From: an uncultured Burkholderiales bacterium
GTDB taxonomy: Bacteria; Pseudomonadota; Gammaproteobacteria; Burkholderiales; Burkholderiaceae_C
DNA: 43,233 bases
Direction of reading: 5' to 3'
Assembly (NCBI GenBank): GCA_903871545.1
Contig: CAIQHG010000063.1
Span: forward strand, 1 to 43,233
The position numbers and the translations under genes were made by a program. The notes beneath the pieces were generated by a model. It searched no databases. It was not told where the DNA came from and saw only the letters and a list, made by a program, of their open reading frames with translations. Every line of letters begins with the position of its first letter. Position 1 is the first letter of the stretch. Shown piece after piece: positions 29,170 through 37,475 of this stretch.

Positions 29170-29205
29170 GCTTTCAAATAAGTGTTTGAAAGCTGCACTT
29201 TTTTT
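29170..29205 (+). terminator. Hairpin with T-run between the exported protein and acnB
   Basis: GCTTTCAAA (29170-29178) pairs perfectly with TTTGAAAGC (29185-29193) around TAAGTG. Five bases later seven Ts follow (29199-29205). The spacing of the T-run is slightly long, so it may be a leaky terminator separating acnB from the mdh transcript, or a leader structure 50 bases before the acnB start. Confidence 0.5.
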
Positions 29206-29254
29206 AAATTTTGGAATCGGTATTTTGTAATCGTAAATAGACAGGAGAATTTAT

Positions 29255-31840
29255 ATGTTGTCAGCTTACCATCAACAAGCTAAAGAGCGTGCTGCCTTAG
29301 GGATACCGCCATTACCTTTAACCGCTCATCAAACGGCTGATCTAATTGAGTTGCTCAAATCCCCTCCCAAAGGCGAGGAGCAAGAATTAGTGGAGTTGAT
29401 CACTCACCGCGTACCGGCAGGTGTGGATGATGCTGCAAAGGTAAAGGCCTCCTTTTTGGCCGCAGTCGCAAAGGGGACAGTGGCCTGCGCCCTCATCTCC
29501 AGATCAAAGGCCACGGAGCTGTTGGGCACCATGCTTGGCGGGTATAACTTAACGCCCCTCATAGAATTGTTGGAGGACAGTGAAGTTGCACAAACTGCTG
29601 CTGAAGCCTTGAAGAAGACTTTGCTGATGTTTGACCAATTTCATGACGTCAAAGAAAAGGCAGATAAGGGTAACGTTCATGCCAAGGCCATTTTGAAGAG
29701 TTGGGCGGATGCAGAGTGGTTCACTTCAAGACCTGAGTTGGCTAAGAGTATTAAATTAACGGTACTAAAAATTACGGGTGAGACCAACACGGATGATCTG
29801 TCTCCAGCCCCCGACGCTTGGAGCAGACCGGATATTCCTTTGCACGCATTGGCCATGCTCAAAAACAAGCGTGACGGCATTACCCCAGAGGAAGACGGTA
29901 AACGCGGACCTGTTAAATTCATTGAAGATTTACGCGCTAAAGGTAACCTAGTCGCTTATGTTGGAGACGTAGTGGGTACCGGATCTTCCCGTAAATCAGC
30001 TACAAATAGTGTTTTATGGTTTACTGGAGAAGATATACCTTTTGTTCCCAATAAACGCTTCGGAGGTGTTTGTTTGGGCAACAAGATAGCGCCTATTTTT
30101 TACAACACCATGGAGGATGCAGGCGCGTTGCCCATCGAGTTGGATGTAAGCCAAATGAATATGGGCGACGAGATAGAGCTAAGGCCCTATGAAGGAAAAG
30201 CCTTAAAGGGAGGACAAGTAATAGCTGAGTTTCAAGTCAAGAGTGATGTTTTATTTGATGAAGTTCGCGCTGGCGGACGCATCCCCCTCATTATTGGTCG
30301 TGGCCTAACGGCTAAGGCACGCGAGGCGTTGGGTTTGCCGGTTTCTACATTATTTAGACTTCCAAAGGTACCCGCTAAAACAAATCATGGCTTCACTTTG
30401 GCTCAAAAGATGGTAGCTAGAGCTTGTGGCCTACCTGAGGGGCAGGGAATATTACCTGGAACTTACTGTGAGCCAAAGATGACATCAGTCGGCTCCCAAG
30501 ACACAACGGGCCCGATGACTAGGGATGAACTCAAAGATTTAGCTTGCCTAGGCTTTTCCTCTGACTTGGTCATGCAGTCGTTTTGCCATACCGCAGCATA
30601 CCCAAAACCCGTTGATGTAAAGATGCACCATGAGTTGCCTGATTTCATGAGCACAAGAGGCGGAATCTCTCTTAAACCAGGTGACGGTATTATTCACTCA
30701 TGGCTTAATAGAATGTTGTTGCCAGATACCGTTGGCACGGGGGGGGACAGTCATACTCGGTTTCCTATTGGAATTAGTTTCCCTGCGGGCTCTGGATTGG
30801 TTGCCTTTGCGGCAGCAACCGGTGTGATGCCGCTTGACATGCCTGAATCGGTATTGGTGAGGTTTAAAGGAAAGATGCAACCAGGCGTGACCTTAAGGGA
30901 CTTGGTGCATGCGATCCCACTTTATGCAATCAAACAAGGCTTACTAACTGTTGAGAAAAAGGGCAAGAAAAACATCTTCTCTGGACGAATACTTGAGATT
31001 GAGGGACTCTCTGATTTGAAGGTAGAGCAGGCCTTTGAGCTCTCAGATGCTTCTGCCGAACGTTCAGCTGCAGGGTGCACAGTTCATTTGAACAAAGAGC
31101 CCATCATTGAGTACATTCAAAGCAACGTAGTTTTGTTGAAAAACATGATTGCACAAGGCTACAGTGATGTAAGAACTATTACGCGTCGTATACAAGCGAT
31201 GGAGGCGTGGCTTAAAAAACCTGATCTACTTCAACCCGATAAAGACGCACAGTATGAGGCAGTGATTGAAATTGATTTGGCGCAGATTACTGAGCCCATC
31301 GTTTGCTGCCCCAACGACCCTGACGACGCTAAAACCTTGTCTGATGTTGCGGGAGCAAAAATTGATGAAGTCTTTATTGGTTCTTGCATGACCAACATTG
31401 GTCATTTCCGAGCAGCCTCTAAGCTCTTGGAGGGCAAGCGGGACATTCCAGTCAAGCTGTGGATGGCTCCACCCACTAAAATGGACGCACAGCAATTGAC
31501 TCTAGAGGGGCACTACGGTGTCTTCGGTGCGGCAGGTGCGCGCATGGAGATGCCGGGATGCTCTCTTTGTATGGGCAACCAAGCACAGGTCAAAGAAGGT
31601 GCTACGGTGATGTCCACAAGCACTCGCAATTTCCCTAACCGGTTGGGGAAAAACTCAAACGTTTATTTGGCCTCTGCAGAGTTGTCAGCCGTTGCCTCTA
31701 AACTTGGCAGGATACCTACGAAGGCTGAATACTTGACCGATATGGGCGTGTTGAGCGCCAACGGAGATAAAATTTACAAGTACATGAATTTTGATCAAAT
31801 GCAAGATTACAAGGAGGTCGCTGATCACGTTGTTTCTTGA
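29255..31840 (+). CDS. acnB: Aconitate hydratase B
   Basis: Isomerises citrate to isocitrate using a 4Fe-4S cluster; the main exponential-phase aconitase of Gram-negatives. The N-terminal HEAT-like domain and swivel domain ([19 protein letters not shown]) precede the catalytic domains, the arrangement specific to AcnB. Cluster cysteines are Cys711 ([12 protein letters not shown]), Cys769 and Cys772 ([10 protein letters not shown]), nearly at E. coli numbers. At 861 residues it is of normal length (E. coli 865). AGGAGAA precedes the ATG. It is the last gene of the mdh-side transcript and ends at a strong bidirectional terminator. Confidence 0.98.
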   Translation: MLSAYHQQAKERAALGIPPLPLTAHQTADLIELLKSPPKGEEQELVELITHRVPAGVDDAAKVKASFLAAVAKGTVACALISRSKATELLGTMLGGYNLTPLIELLEDSEVAQTAAEALKKTLLMFDQFHDVKEKADKGNVHAKAILKSWADAEWFTSRPELAKSIKLTVLKITGETNTDDLSPAPDAWSRPDIPLHALAMLKNKRDGITPEEDGKRGPVKFIEDLRAKGNLVAYVGDVVGTGSSRKSATNSVLWFTGEDIPFVPNKRFGGVCLGNKIAPIFYNTMEDAGALPIELDVSQMNMGDEIELRPYEGKALKGGQVIAEFQVKSDVLFDEVRAGGRIPLIIGRGLTAKAREALGLPVSTLFRLPKVPAKTNHGFTLAQKMVARACGLPEGQGILPGTYCEPKMTSVGSQDTTGPMTRDELKDLACLGFSSDLVMQSFCHTAAYPKPVDVKMHHELPDFMSTRGGISLKPGDGIIHSWLNRMLLPDTVGTGGDSHTRFPIGISFPAGSGLVAFAAATGVMPLDMPESVLVRFKGKMQPGVTLRDLVHAIPLYAIKQGLLTVEKKGKKNIFSGRILEIEGLSDLKVEQAFELSDASAERSAAGCTVHLNKEPIIEYIQSNVVLLKNMIAQGYSDVRTITRRIQAMEAWLKKPDLLQPDKDAQYEAVIEIDLAQITEPIVCCPNDPDDAKTLSDVAGAKIDEVFIGSCMTNIGHFRAASKLLEGKRDIPVKLWMAPPTKMDAQQLTLEGHYGVFGAAGARMEMPGCSLCMGNQAQVKEGATVMSTSTRNFPNRLGKNSNVYLASAELSAVASKLGRIPTKAEYLTDMGVLSANGDKIYKYMNFDQMQDYKEVADHVVS

Positions 31841-31887
31841 TTTGTCAATTGTTGTTTTTAGATCTTGAATCTAAAAGCTTAAAAAAT

Positions 31888-31922
31888 AAAGGGCTTCTGA
31901 GCATCAACTCAGAAGCCCTTTT
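31888..31922. terminator. Strong bidirectional terminator between acnB and guaC
   Basis: A perfect 14-base stem (AAAGGGCTTCTGAG at 31888-31901 with its complement at 31908-31921) around CATCAA. Outer A-T pairs and the flanking A-rich stretch (31881-31890) give U-runs on both strands. It ends acnB from the left and guaC, which converges from the right. Confidence 0.9.
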
Positions 31923-31945
31923 GTATGGCCCATCAATTTTTTTGG

Positions 31946-32923
31946 TTACATCAGCAAATGCTCGCCCGCATTGTCTCCCCCCAAAGTTACGTAGTTTACG
32001 CGTCTGATATCCATCAATTTAGTGCCTCCTGCGTATGAAATAGAGCTTTGAATGTCCTCTTGCATTTCTCTAAGCGTGTCTTCTAATTTGCCTTTTATGG
32101 GTTCTAAAATTCTTTTGCCTTCAACGTGCTTATACTCGCCTTTGTTAAAGTCGCTTGCACTGCCGTAGTATTCTTTAAAGCGTTTGTCCTCCAAGATCAC
32201 GGTCGTGCCTGGGCTCTCTTCATGCCCCGCTAGCATGGATCCAATCATGACCATGGTGGCTCCAAAGCGAATACTCTTTGCTATATCGCCGTGTTCGCGA
32301 ATGCCGCCATCGGCAATGATGGGTTTAGTTGCAACACGTGCGCACCATTTAACTGCTGACAATTGCCACCCTCCGGTTCCAAAGCCAGTTTTGATTTTCG
32401 TAATACAAACCTTACCAGGTCCGATACCCACTTTGGTTGCATCCGCTCCCCAGTTCTCTAAATCGATCACGGCCTCAGGCGTACCCACATTTCCAGCAAT
32501 CACAAAGGAGCGCGGAAGCTTTGTTTTTAGGTGGCCAATCATTCTTTGAACCGTATCAGCGTGACCGTGCGCAATATCAATAGTGATGTACTCGGGATCT
32601 AAACCCAGGCTCTTTAATTGATCCACTGTTTTGTAGTCAGCCTCTTTGACGCCTAAGGAGATGGAGGCAAAAAGTCCTTTGTCTTTCATGGACTTTAAAA
32701 ACTGAATGTTATCCAGGTCAAAGCGGTGCATGATATAAAAATAGTTATTCGCCGCCAACCACTGGCAGATTGATTCGTTTACCACTGTTTTCATATTAGC
32801 GGGTACGACGGGCAGTTTAAATGTACGACCTCCTAAAGTCACTGAGGCATCGCACTGAGAGCGACTCTCAACTCTGCATTTGCGGGGCAGAAGAAGAATA
32901 TTTTCGTAGTCGAATATTTCCAT
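31946..32923 (-). CDS. guaC: GMP reductase, Bacillus (GuaC2) type
   Basis: NADPH-dependent deamination of GMP to IMP in purine salvage. The TIM barrel contains [31 protein letters not shown], the catalytic Cys in [31 protein letters not shown] and [11 protein letters not shown]. These blocks resemble B. subtilis GuaC more closely than the E. coli enzyme, whose loop reads differently from memory. There are no CBS domains, so it is not IMP dehydrogenase. The frame opens at 32941, but GGAG eight bases before the ATG at 32923 sets the start, giving 325 residues. It is a single-gene unit between acnB and the helicase gene. Confidence 0.93.
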   Translation of the reverse strand: MEIFDYENILLLPRKCRVESRSQCDASVTLGGRTFKLPVVPANMKTVVNESICQWLAANNYFYIMHRFDLDNIQFLKSMKDKGLFASISLGVKEADYKTVDQLKSLGLDPEYITIDIAHGHADTVQRMIGHLKTKLPRSFVIAGNVGTPEAVIDLENWGADATKVGIGPGKVCITKIKTGFGTGGWQLSAVKWCARVATKPIIADGGIREHGDIAKSIRFGATMVMIGSMLAGHEESPGTTVILEDKRFKEYYGSASDFNKGEYKHVEGKRILEPIKGKLEDTLREMQEDIQSSISYAGGTKLMDIRRVNYVTLGGDNAGEHLLM

Positions 32924-33006
32924 GGACCAAGCTCCAAACATAAAAGTTAAACAAAAGGGTGCTTGGTTGGTCGGAACTTTAAGAAACCGGACACAATATC
33001 TTGGAC

Positions 33007-33026
33007 CCGGTATCTGATTCTACCGG
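33007..33026. repeat. Inverted repeat between guaC and uvrD
   Basis: CCGGTA (33007-33012) and TACCGG (33021-33026) are separated by eight bases in the gap between the divergent guaC and helicase genes. No U-run follows on either strand. It could be a regulator site or a small leader hairpin; low confidence. Confidence 0.3.
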
Positions 33027-33099
33027 CTATTTGCAAAATCAACCCCAGGGAGGATGAATTAGTAAAGATATGGCTAGTACTTATACATACAATTGAAGG

Positions 33100-35541
33100 A
33101 TGCATGATTCTTCAAAACAAACTGTTATTGACTCACCCCAGGCCTTGGCTAACCTTTCCTTTGAATCCTCGCTTACGAAGGGACTGAACGAGGAGCAACG
33201 CCTCGCAGTGGAGTTGCCAGATGAACATGCTTTGATTTTGGCCGGCGCAGGCTCGGGCAAAACAAGGGTCTTGACCACTCGAATAGCTTGGTTACTGCAA
33301 ACCGGCCAAGTCTCACCTGGTGGCATTTTAGGCGTGACTTTTACGAATAAAGCAGCTAAAGAAATGCTCGCCCGCCTATCCTCCATGCTCCCCATTCATG
33401 CGCGGGGTATGTGGATCGGGACCTTTCACGGTCTTTGTAACCGTTTTTTGCGCGCGCACTGGAAATTGGCTAATTTACCGCAGGCTTTTCAAATTCTAGA
33501 CACACAAGATCAGTTGTCTTGTATAAAGAGGTTGTACAAAGAGTTTAAAGTGGATGAGGAGCGCTATCCGGCAAAACAAACGATGTGGTTCATTGCCGGG
33601 TCCAAAGAGGAGGGGCTAAGGCCCGAGCAAGTCATCGTTAAAGATTCAGATACACGAAAACTAGTTGAGCTTTATCAACTGTATGAAGCGCAGTGTCAAA
33701 AAGAAGGGGTCGTAGATTTTGCAGAATTGATGCTTCGCTCCTATGAGCTATTAAGAGACAATGAAGCCTTGAGGGTGCACTACCAAACTCGCTTTAAGCA
33801 TTTATTGGTTGATGAATTTCAAGATACCAATAAATTGCAGTATGCATGGTTAAAAATGTTGTGCGGTCCCAGTTCTAGTATTTTTGCCGTCGGAGACGAT
33901 GATCAAAGTATCTACGCTTTTAGGGGCGCTCGGGTTGGAAATATGGCTGATTTTGTGGATCAGTTCAAAGTCAAGCATCACATCAAACTTGAACAAAACT
34001 ACCGCTCGCACAGCAATATTTTAGACACCGCTAATCATCTGATTAGTCATAACAAAACGCGCTTGGGTAAGAACTTGAGAACGGACCAAGGGGCAGGCGA
34101 GCCAGTCAGGCTCATTGAGACCCCCACAGATCTGATGGAAGCTCAGTGGCTGGTTGAGGAACTCAAGCAGGTTCTACGAGACGCTGAAAACGGGGACTCT
34201 AATTCAGGCGTGCATAACAAAAGTGAAATAGCAATTTTGTACCGTAGCAACGCACAAAGTCGAATTATTGAGACAACACTTTTTAATAATTCCGTGCCTT
34301 ACCGCGTTTACGGAGGTCTTCGATTTTTTGAGCGAGCTGAAATTAAAAATGCGTTGGCCTATTTAAGGCTTCTTGAAAATCCAAGTGATGACACTAGTTT
34401 TATAAGAGTTGTAAATTTTCCCGCAAGAGGGATTGGTGCCAGGACTCTTGAGCACTTAACCGATTTAGCCAGAGAAAAAGGATTGTCTTTATACGAGGCA
34501 GTGCCTTTAATGAGTGGTAAAGCAGGTACTAACTTATTGGTCTTTAACAGTTTGATCCAAAACTTGAGAGATCAATCTATCAATTGCACGCTCAAAGATA
34601 TAGTTGAACTGGTTCTCGATCAAGCAAAACTTGTTGAGCATTATCAAAGTGAAAAAGAGGGTGCGGATAGAGTTGAGAACTTGCTCGAGTTGGTGAATGC
34701 AGCGCAAAGTTTTGTATCTATTGAGGGGTTTGGTAAAGATGCGGTTGCTGTGTCGCAGAAAAAACCATCCCTTGACGATCAGGATGATTTAAAGGGAGAA
34801 TTTAAGGGGGATGCAAGCGTTGATGAAATTAATTCCTTCATAAACGAGGATACAGGTGAAACTCAGTCCCCTTTAATTGCATTTTTAACTCATGCGGCTT
34901 TAGAGGCGGGGGACAACCAGGCACAAGCAGGCCAAGAGGCTGTTCAACTCATGACTGTTCATGCAGCCAAGGGGCTTGAATTTGATTGCGTCTTTATTAC
35001 CGGTTTGGAGGAGGGATTGTTTCCCCATGAAAACTCAATGAACGATAACAACGGACTTGAGGAGGAGAGACGTTTGATGTATGTGGCCATTACTCGTGCC
35101 AGAAAACGTTTGTACATTAGTCACTCCCAAACGCGAATGCTGCATGGTCAAACCAGGTACAACATCAGATCCAGGTTTATTGATGAATTTCCGACTCATG
35201 CAATTAAAGCCCTGACTCCGCCAAAGAGTGCCGCGCCACTCCCAACTTGGGGTGCGTGGGATGCTGCTGGCTCTAAGAGCTCAAACTACTCTTCAAGCCT
35301 GTCCCCTTATAAAAGAGCCAATGCAAGCGCTCCCCCAGTACCCGTAGTTCAGCGGCCTAAAGAGGGCCCAAACTCATGGATCCAAGTTAGTGTGAGCGTC
35401 TTTCATACTAAGTTTGGCGAAGGAAAGGTTCTCTCCTTAGAGGGTAGCGGTGAGAATGCGAGGGCGCAAGTCAATTTTTCTAGGCATGGCACCAAATGGC
35501 TTGCCTTGTCCGTTGCCAAGCTCACGCAGGTTGATGCCTAA
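33100..35541 (+). CDS. uvrD: UvrD/PcrA-type ATP-dependent DNA helicase
   Basis: Superfamily 1A 3'-5' helicase of nucleotide-excision and mismatch repair. All helicase motifs are visible: Walker A AGAGSGKT (48-55), TFTNKAAKEM, Walker B LLVDEFQDTN, VGDDDQSIYAFRGA, QNYRSH, LMTVHAAKGLEFDCVF and EEERRLMYVAITRARK. The C-terminus (FHTKFGEGKVLSLEGSG...) fits the Tudor-like domain of PcrA/UvrD rather than Rep. At 813 residues it is somewhat long (E. coli UvrD 720). The surplus includes an acidic insert around 545-600. The ATG at 33100 lacks proper spacing to GAAGG, so the exact start is uncertain. Rep is the main alternative name. Confidence 0.92.
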   Translation: MHDSSKQTVIDSPQALANLSFESSLTKGLNEEQRLAVELPDEHALILAGAGSGKTRVLTTRIAWLLQTGQVSPGGILGVTFTNKAAKEMLARLSSMLPIHARGMWIGTFHGLCNRFLRAHWKLANLPQAFQILDTQDQLSCIKRLYKEFKVDEERYPAKQTMWFIAGSKEEGLRPEQVIVKDSDTRKLVELYQLYEAQCQKEGVVDFAELMLRSYELLRDNEALRVHYQTRFKHLLVDEFQDTNKLQYAWLKMLCGPSSSIFAVGDDDQSIYAFRGARVGNMADFVDQFKVKHHIKLEQNYRSHSNILDTANHLISHNKTRLGKNLRTDQGAGEPVRLIETPTDLMEAQWLVEELKQVLRDAENGDSNSGVHNKSEIAILYRSNAQSRIIETTLFNNSVPYRVYGGLRFFERAEIKNALAYLRLLENPSDDTSFIRVVNFPARGIGARTLEHLTDLAREKGLSLYEAVPLMSGKAGTNLLVFNSLIQNLRDQSINCTLKDIVELVLDQAKLVEHYQSEKEGADRVENLLELVNAAQSFVSIEGFGKDAVAVSQKKPSLDDQDDLKGEFKGDASVDEINSFINEDTGETQSPLIAFLTHAALEAGDNQAQAGQEAVQLMTVHAAKGLEFDCVFITGLEEGLFPHENSMNDNNGLEEERRLMYVAITRARKRLYISHSQTRMLHGQTRYNIRSRFIDEFPTHAIKALTPPKSAAPLPTWGAWDAAGSKSSNYSSSLSPYKRANASAPPVPVVQRPKEGPNSWIQVSVSVFHTKFGEGKVLSLEGSGENARAQVNFSRHGTKWLALSVAKLTQVDA

Positions 35542-35642
35542 AAATCGTGGAAAAAAACTATTGGGTTTCATTGTGTTGACAGCAGTCTATAAGTGATAGT
35601 TACAAACGCTCTACCGCTTTTTATTTAAATTAGGAGTTTTTT

Positions 35643-36614
35643 ATGTTTCAAAGTAAATTCATTCGTTCGGCAAGATTTTGTTTTTTAATACTTTTGGGTG
35701 GATTGACTATTCCCTTCAGCGCAAGCTTTGCTCAAGCCGCATTTGCCAAAATACAAGCGCCGGGTTTCTACCGTTTTAAATTAGGGACTTTTGAAGTTAC
35801 AGCGTTATCTGATGGCACTATCCCTTTACCAGTTGACCAATTACTAGATTATCCAAAAGCACAAATCAGTCATGATTTACAGATGTCATATTTGAAGTCA
35901 CCCGTGGATACTTCAGTGAATGGATACCTTATAAATACTGGTGAAAAGTTAATATTAATTGATACTGGGGCGGGTGCATTTTTTGGACCTACAGTTGGCA
36001 AACTAGTCTCAAACTTAAGAGCTTCAGGGTATCAACCAGAACAAGTGGACGAAATCTACATCACGCATATGCACGCGGACCATATTGGTGGCTTGGTTGA
36101 CGGCGAGAAAGTTGTGTTTCCAAATGCGTTATTGCGAGCTGATAAAAAAGAGGCTGATTTTTGGTTGACCCAATCTAATATGGAAAAAGCAAGTGAGAGT
36201 AACAAAGACTTCTTTAAAAATGCGTTGGCAGCCGTAATCCCGTACATCAAAATAGGACATTACAAAACCTTTGACGGTGAGACTAAGCTCTCAGAGGCAA
36301 TTAAGGCGTTGCCCTCATCAGGCCATACCCCTGGTCATACGACCTACTCAATTCAAAGCAATGGTGAACGACTTGATGTGGTTGGAGATTTAATTCACGT
36401 CGGCCCCATTCAATTTGCAAATCCAAGTGTGACCGTTCATTTTGACATTGATACCAAAAATGCCAAAAAGGCTCGAATGAATGAATTTCGAGACGCAACT
36501 AAAACTGGATACCTGGTTGCTGCAGCGCATATCGCTTTTCCTGGAGTAGGGCACTTAAGGGAGTCGGGGACGGGCTTCACTTGGATTCCAATCAACTACG
36601 CGTCTACTCCCTAA
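35643..36614 (+). CDS. Exported metallo-beta-lactamase-fold hydrolase
   Basis: A 323-residue MBL-superfamily enzyme with a signal peptide (cleavage near residues 30-35, SFAQAAFA). The zinc-binding motif THMHADHIGGL gives His142, His144, Asp146 and His147; His228 or His232 (SSGHTPGHTTY) and Asp249 (VVGDLIH) supply further ligands, so both metal sites appear complete. The sequence resembles the lactonase/quorum-quenching-like and general MBL hydrolase group rather than true beta-lactamases; the substrate cannot be told. AGGAG precedes the ATG. It stands alone between uvrD (101 bases) and the convergent oxygenase gene (six bases). Confidence 0.88.
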   Translation: MFQSKFIRSARFCFLILLGGLTIPFSASFAQAAFAKIQAPGFYRFKLGTFEVTALSDGTIPLPVDQLLDYPKAQISHDLQMSYLKSPVDTSVNGYLINTGEKLILIDTGAGAFFGPTVGKLVSNLRASGYQPEQVDEIYITHMHADHIGGLVDGEKVVFPNALLRADKKEADFWLTQSNMEKASESNKDFFKNALAAVIPYIKIGHYKTFDGETKLSEAIKALPSSGHTPGHTTYSIQSNGERLDVVGDLIHVGPIQFANPSVTVHFDIDTKNAKKARMNEFRDATKTGYLVAAAHIAFPGVGHLRESGTGFTWIPINYASTP

Positions 36615-36620
36615 ACCGCC

Positions 36621-37199
36621 TTAACCTTTTGCGGGGACCATGGGATATTTGAATATATTTGTTGCCACGATGACCCGCCGGCTGTTGGTCGGCGGTACAT
36701 GGTGATTTAGGATTCCCGGGAACAAAACAAGCGAATTTTTGACGGGCTGCACCATAATTGAATTGGCAAAAATGATGGGCGCACAATTTGGTTCTGCCTC
36801 TAAGTAAACGACCGCTGAAAAATCTGCGGGGAAGTGGTTGTGAGGTACGGTTTGGTCCGCTTTCTCATAAACAGAACACCAACAATCTGCGGTAAAAAGA
36901 CCCACATTGATTTTTTCAAGATCGCAGGTCAAATGCTCCCTAGAAACTTGGTGTGCCACTTTTTCAAGTAATTGAGTAAGGGGAGTTAGCTTATTATTTA
37001 ATAGATGGCTTTTGTAAGGGCTTGAGTAAGTGGCTTGGACGTTGGAGGCCATAGGGTCTGGGTGTGATATCCGCAACTCATCTACCGCCTCCCTAGCCGC
37101 CGAGATCTCTTGTACGTGAGAACTAAGATCACAACAAAAGATGGGAAGGATAAGGGGTATATCTATTTTCTTTATATTCAATGAAATCCTAGGGCTCAT
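36621..37199 (-). CDS. Putative 2OG-Fe(II) oxygenase
   Basis: A 192-residue protein resembling the small 2-oxoglutarate/Fe(II) oxygenases of the TIGR02466/PF13759 kind. The second half has the double-stranded beta-helix pattern: WCSVYEKADQTVPHNHFPADFSAVVYLE with likely iron ligands His120 and His122, NSLVLFPGILNHHVPP with His166/His167, and SRRVIVATNI with Arg174/Arg175 for 2-oxoglutarate. Such genes are found in bacteria and in marine phages, and substrates are mostly unknown. There is no signal peptide. It converges with the MBL gene at six bases and diverges from the repeat-protein gene across an AT-rich gap. Family assignment is from pattern recognition, so it carries some doubt. Confidence 0.75.
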   Translation of the reverse strand: MSPRISLNIKKIDIPLILPIFCCDLSSHVQEISAAREAVDELRISHPDPMASNVQATYSSPYKSHLLNNKLTPLTQLLEKVAHQVSREHLTCDLEKINVGLFTADCWCSVYEKADQTVPHNHFPADFSAVVYLEAEPNCAPIIFANSIMVQPVKNSLVLFPGILNHHVPPTNSRRVIVATNIFKYPMVPAKG

Positions 37200-37266
37200 G
37201 TTTTAAATTCGCATAATTCTACTCATTTGTATGTATATTTTAAGATAATGAAACTGTATTTAAATA

Positions 37267-37310
37267 ACTACTTTAGTAGTACAAATTATATATTTATTAA
37301 TACTAATAAA
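37267..37310. promoter_or_regulatory. AT-rich divergent region with two inverted repeats
   Basis: Within the 276-base gap between the oxygenase and repeat-protein genes (37200-37475) lie ACTACT-TT-AGTAGT (37267-37280) and TTTATTA-ATAC-TAATAAA (37293-37310). The gap is strongly AT-rich and must hold both divergent promoters; no gene is visible in it. The inverted repeats are operator candidates only. Confidence 0.3.
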
Positions 37311-37475
37311 ACTATTATTTGAGGTTGATACCTGAAATTAGTTGAGTTAAAAAGTGTGTTGGTCCCGAATAAACTCAATGTAAGTGGAAATTCGTTTGAA
37401 AGGTAGCTTAAAGTAATAACTTTTGAAACCGATTTATATGCACCAGAATTGAAAATTCGAACACCAAAATAAATC

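Noticed and set aside
35577..35604. TTGACA before the MBL-hydrolase gene as a promoter -35
   Set aside because: The -35 is perfect, but no acceptable -10 hexamer lies at 16-18 bases, so the promoter is not claimed.
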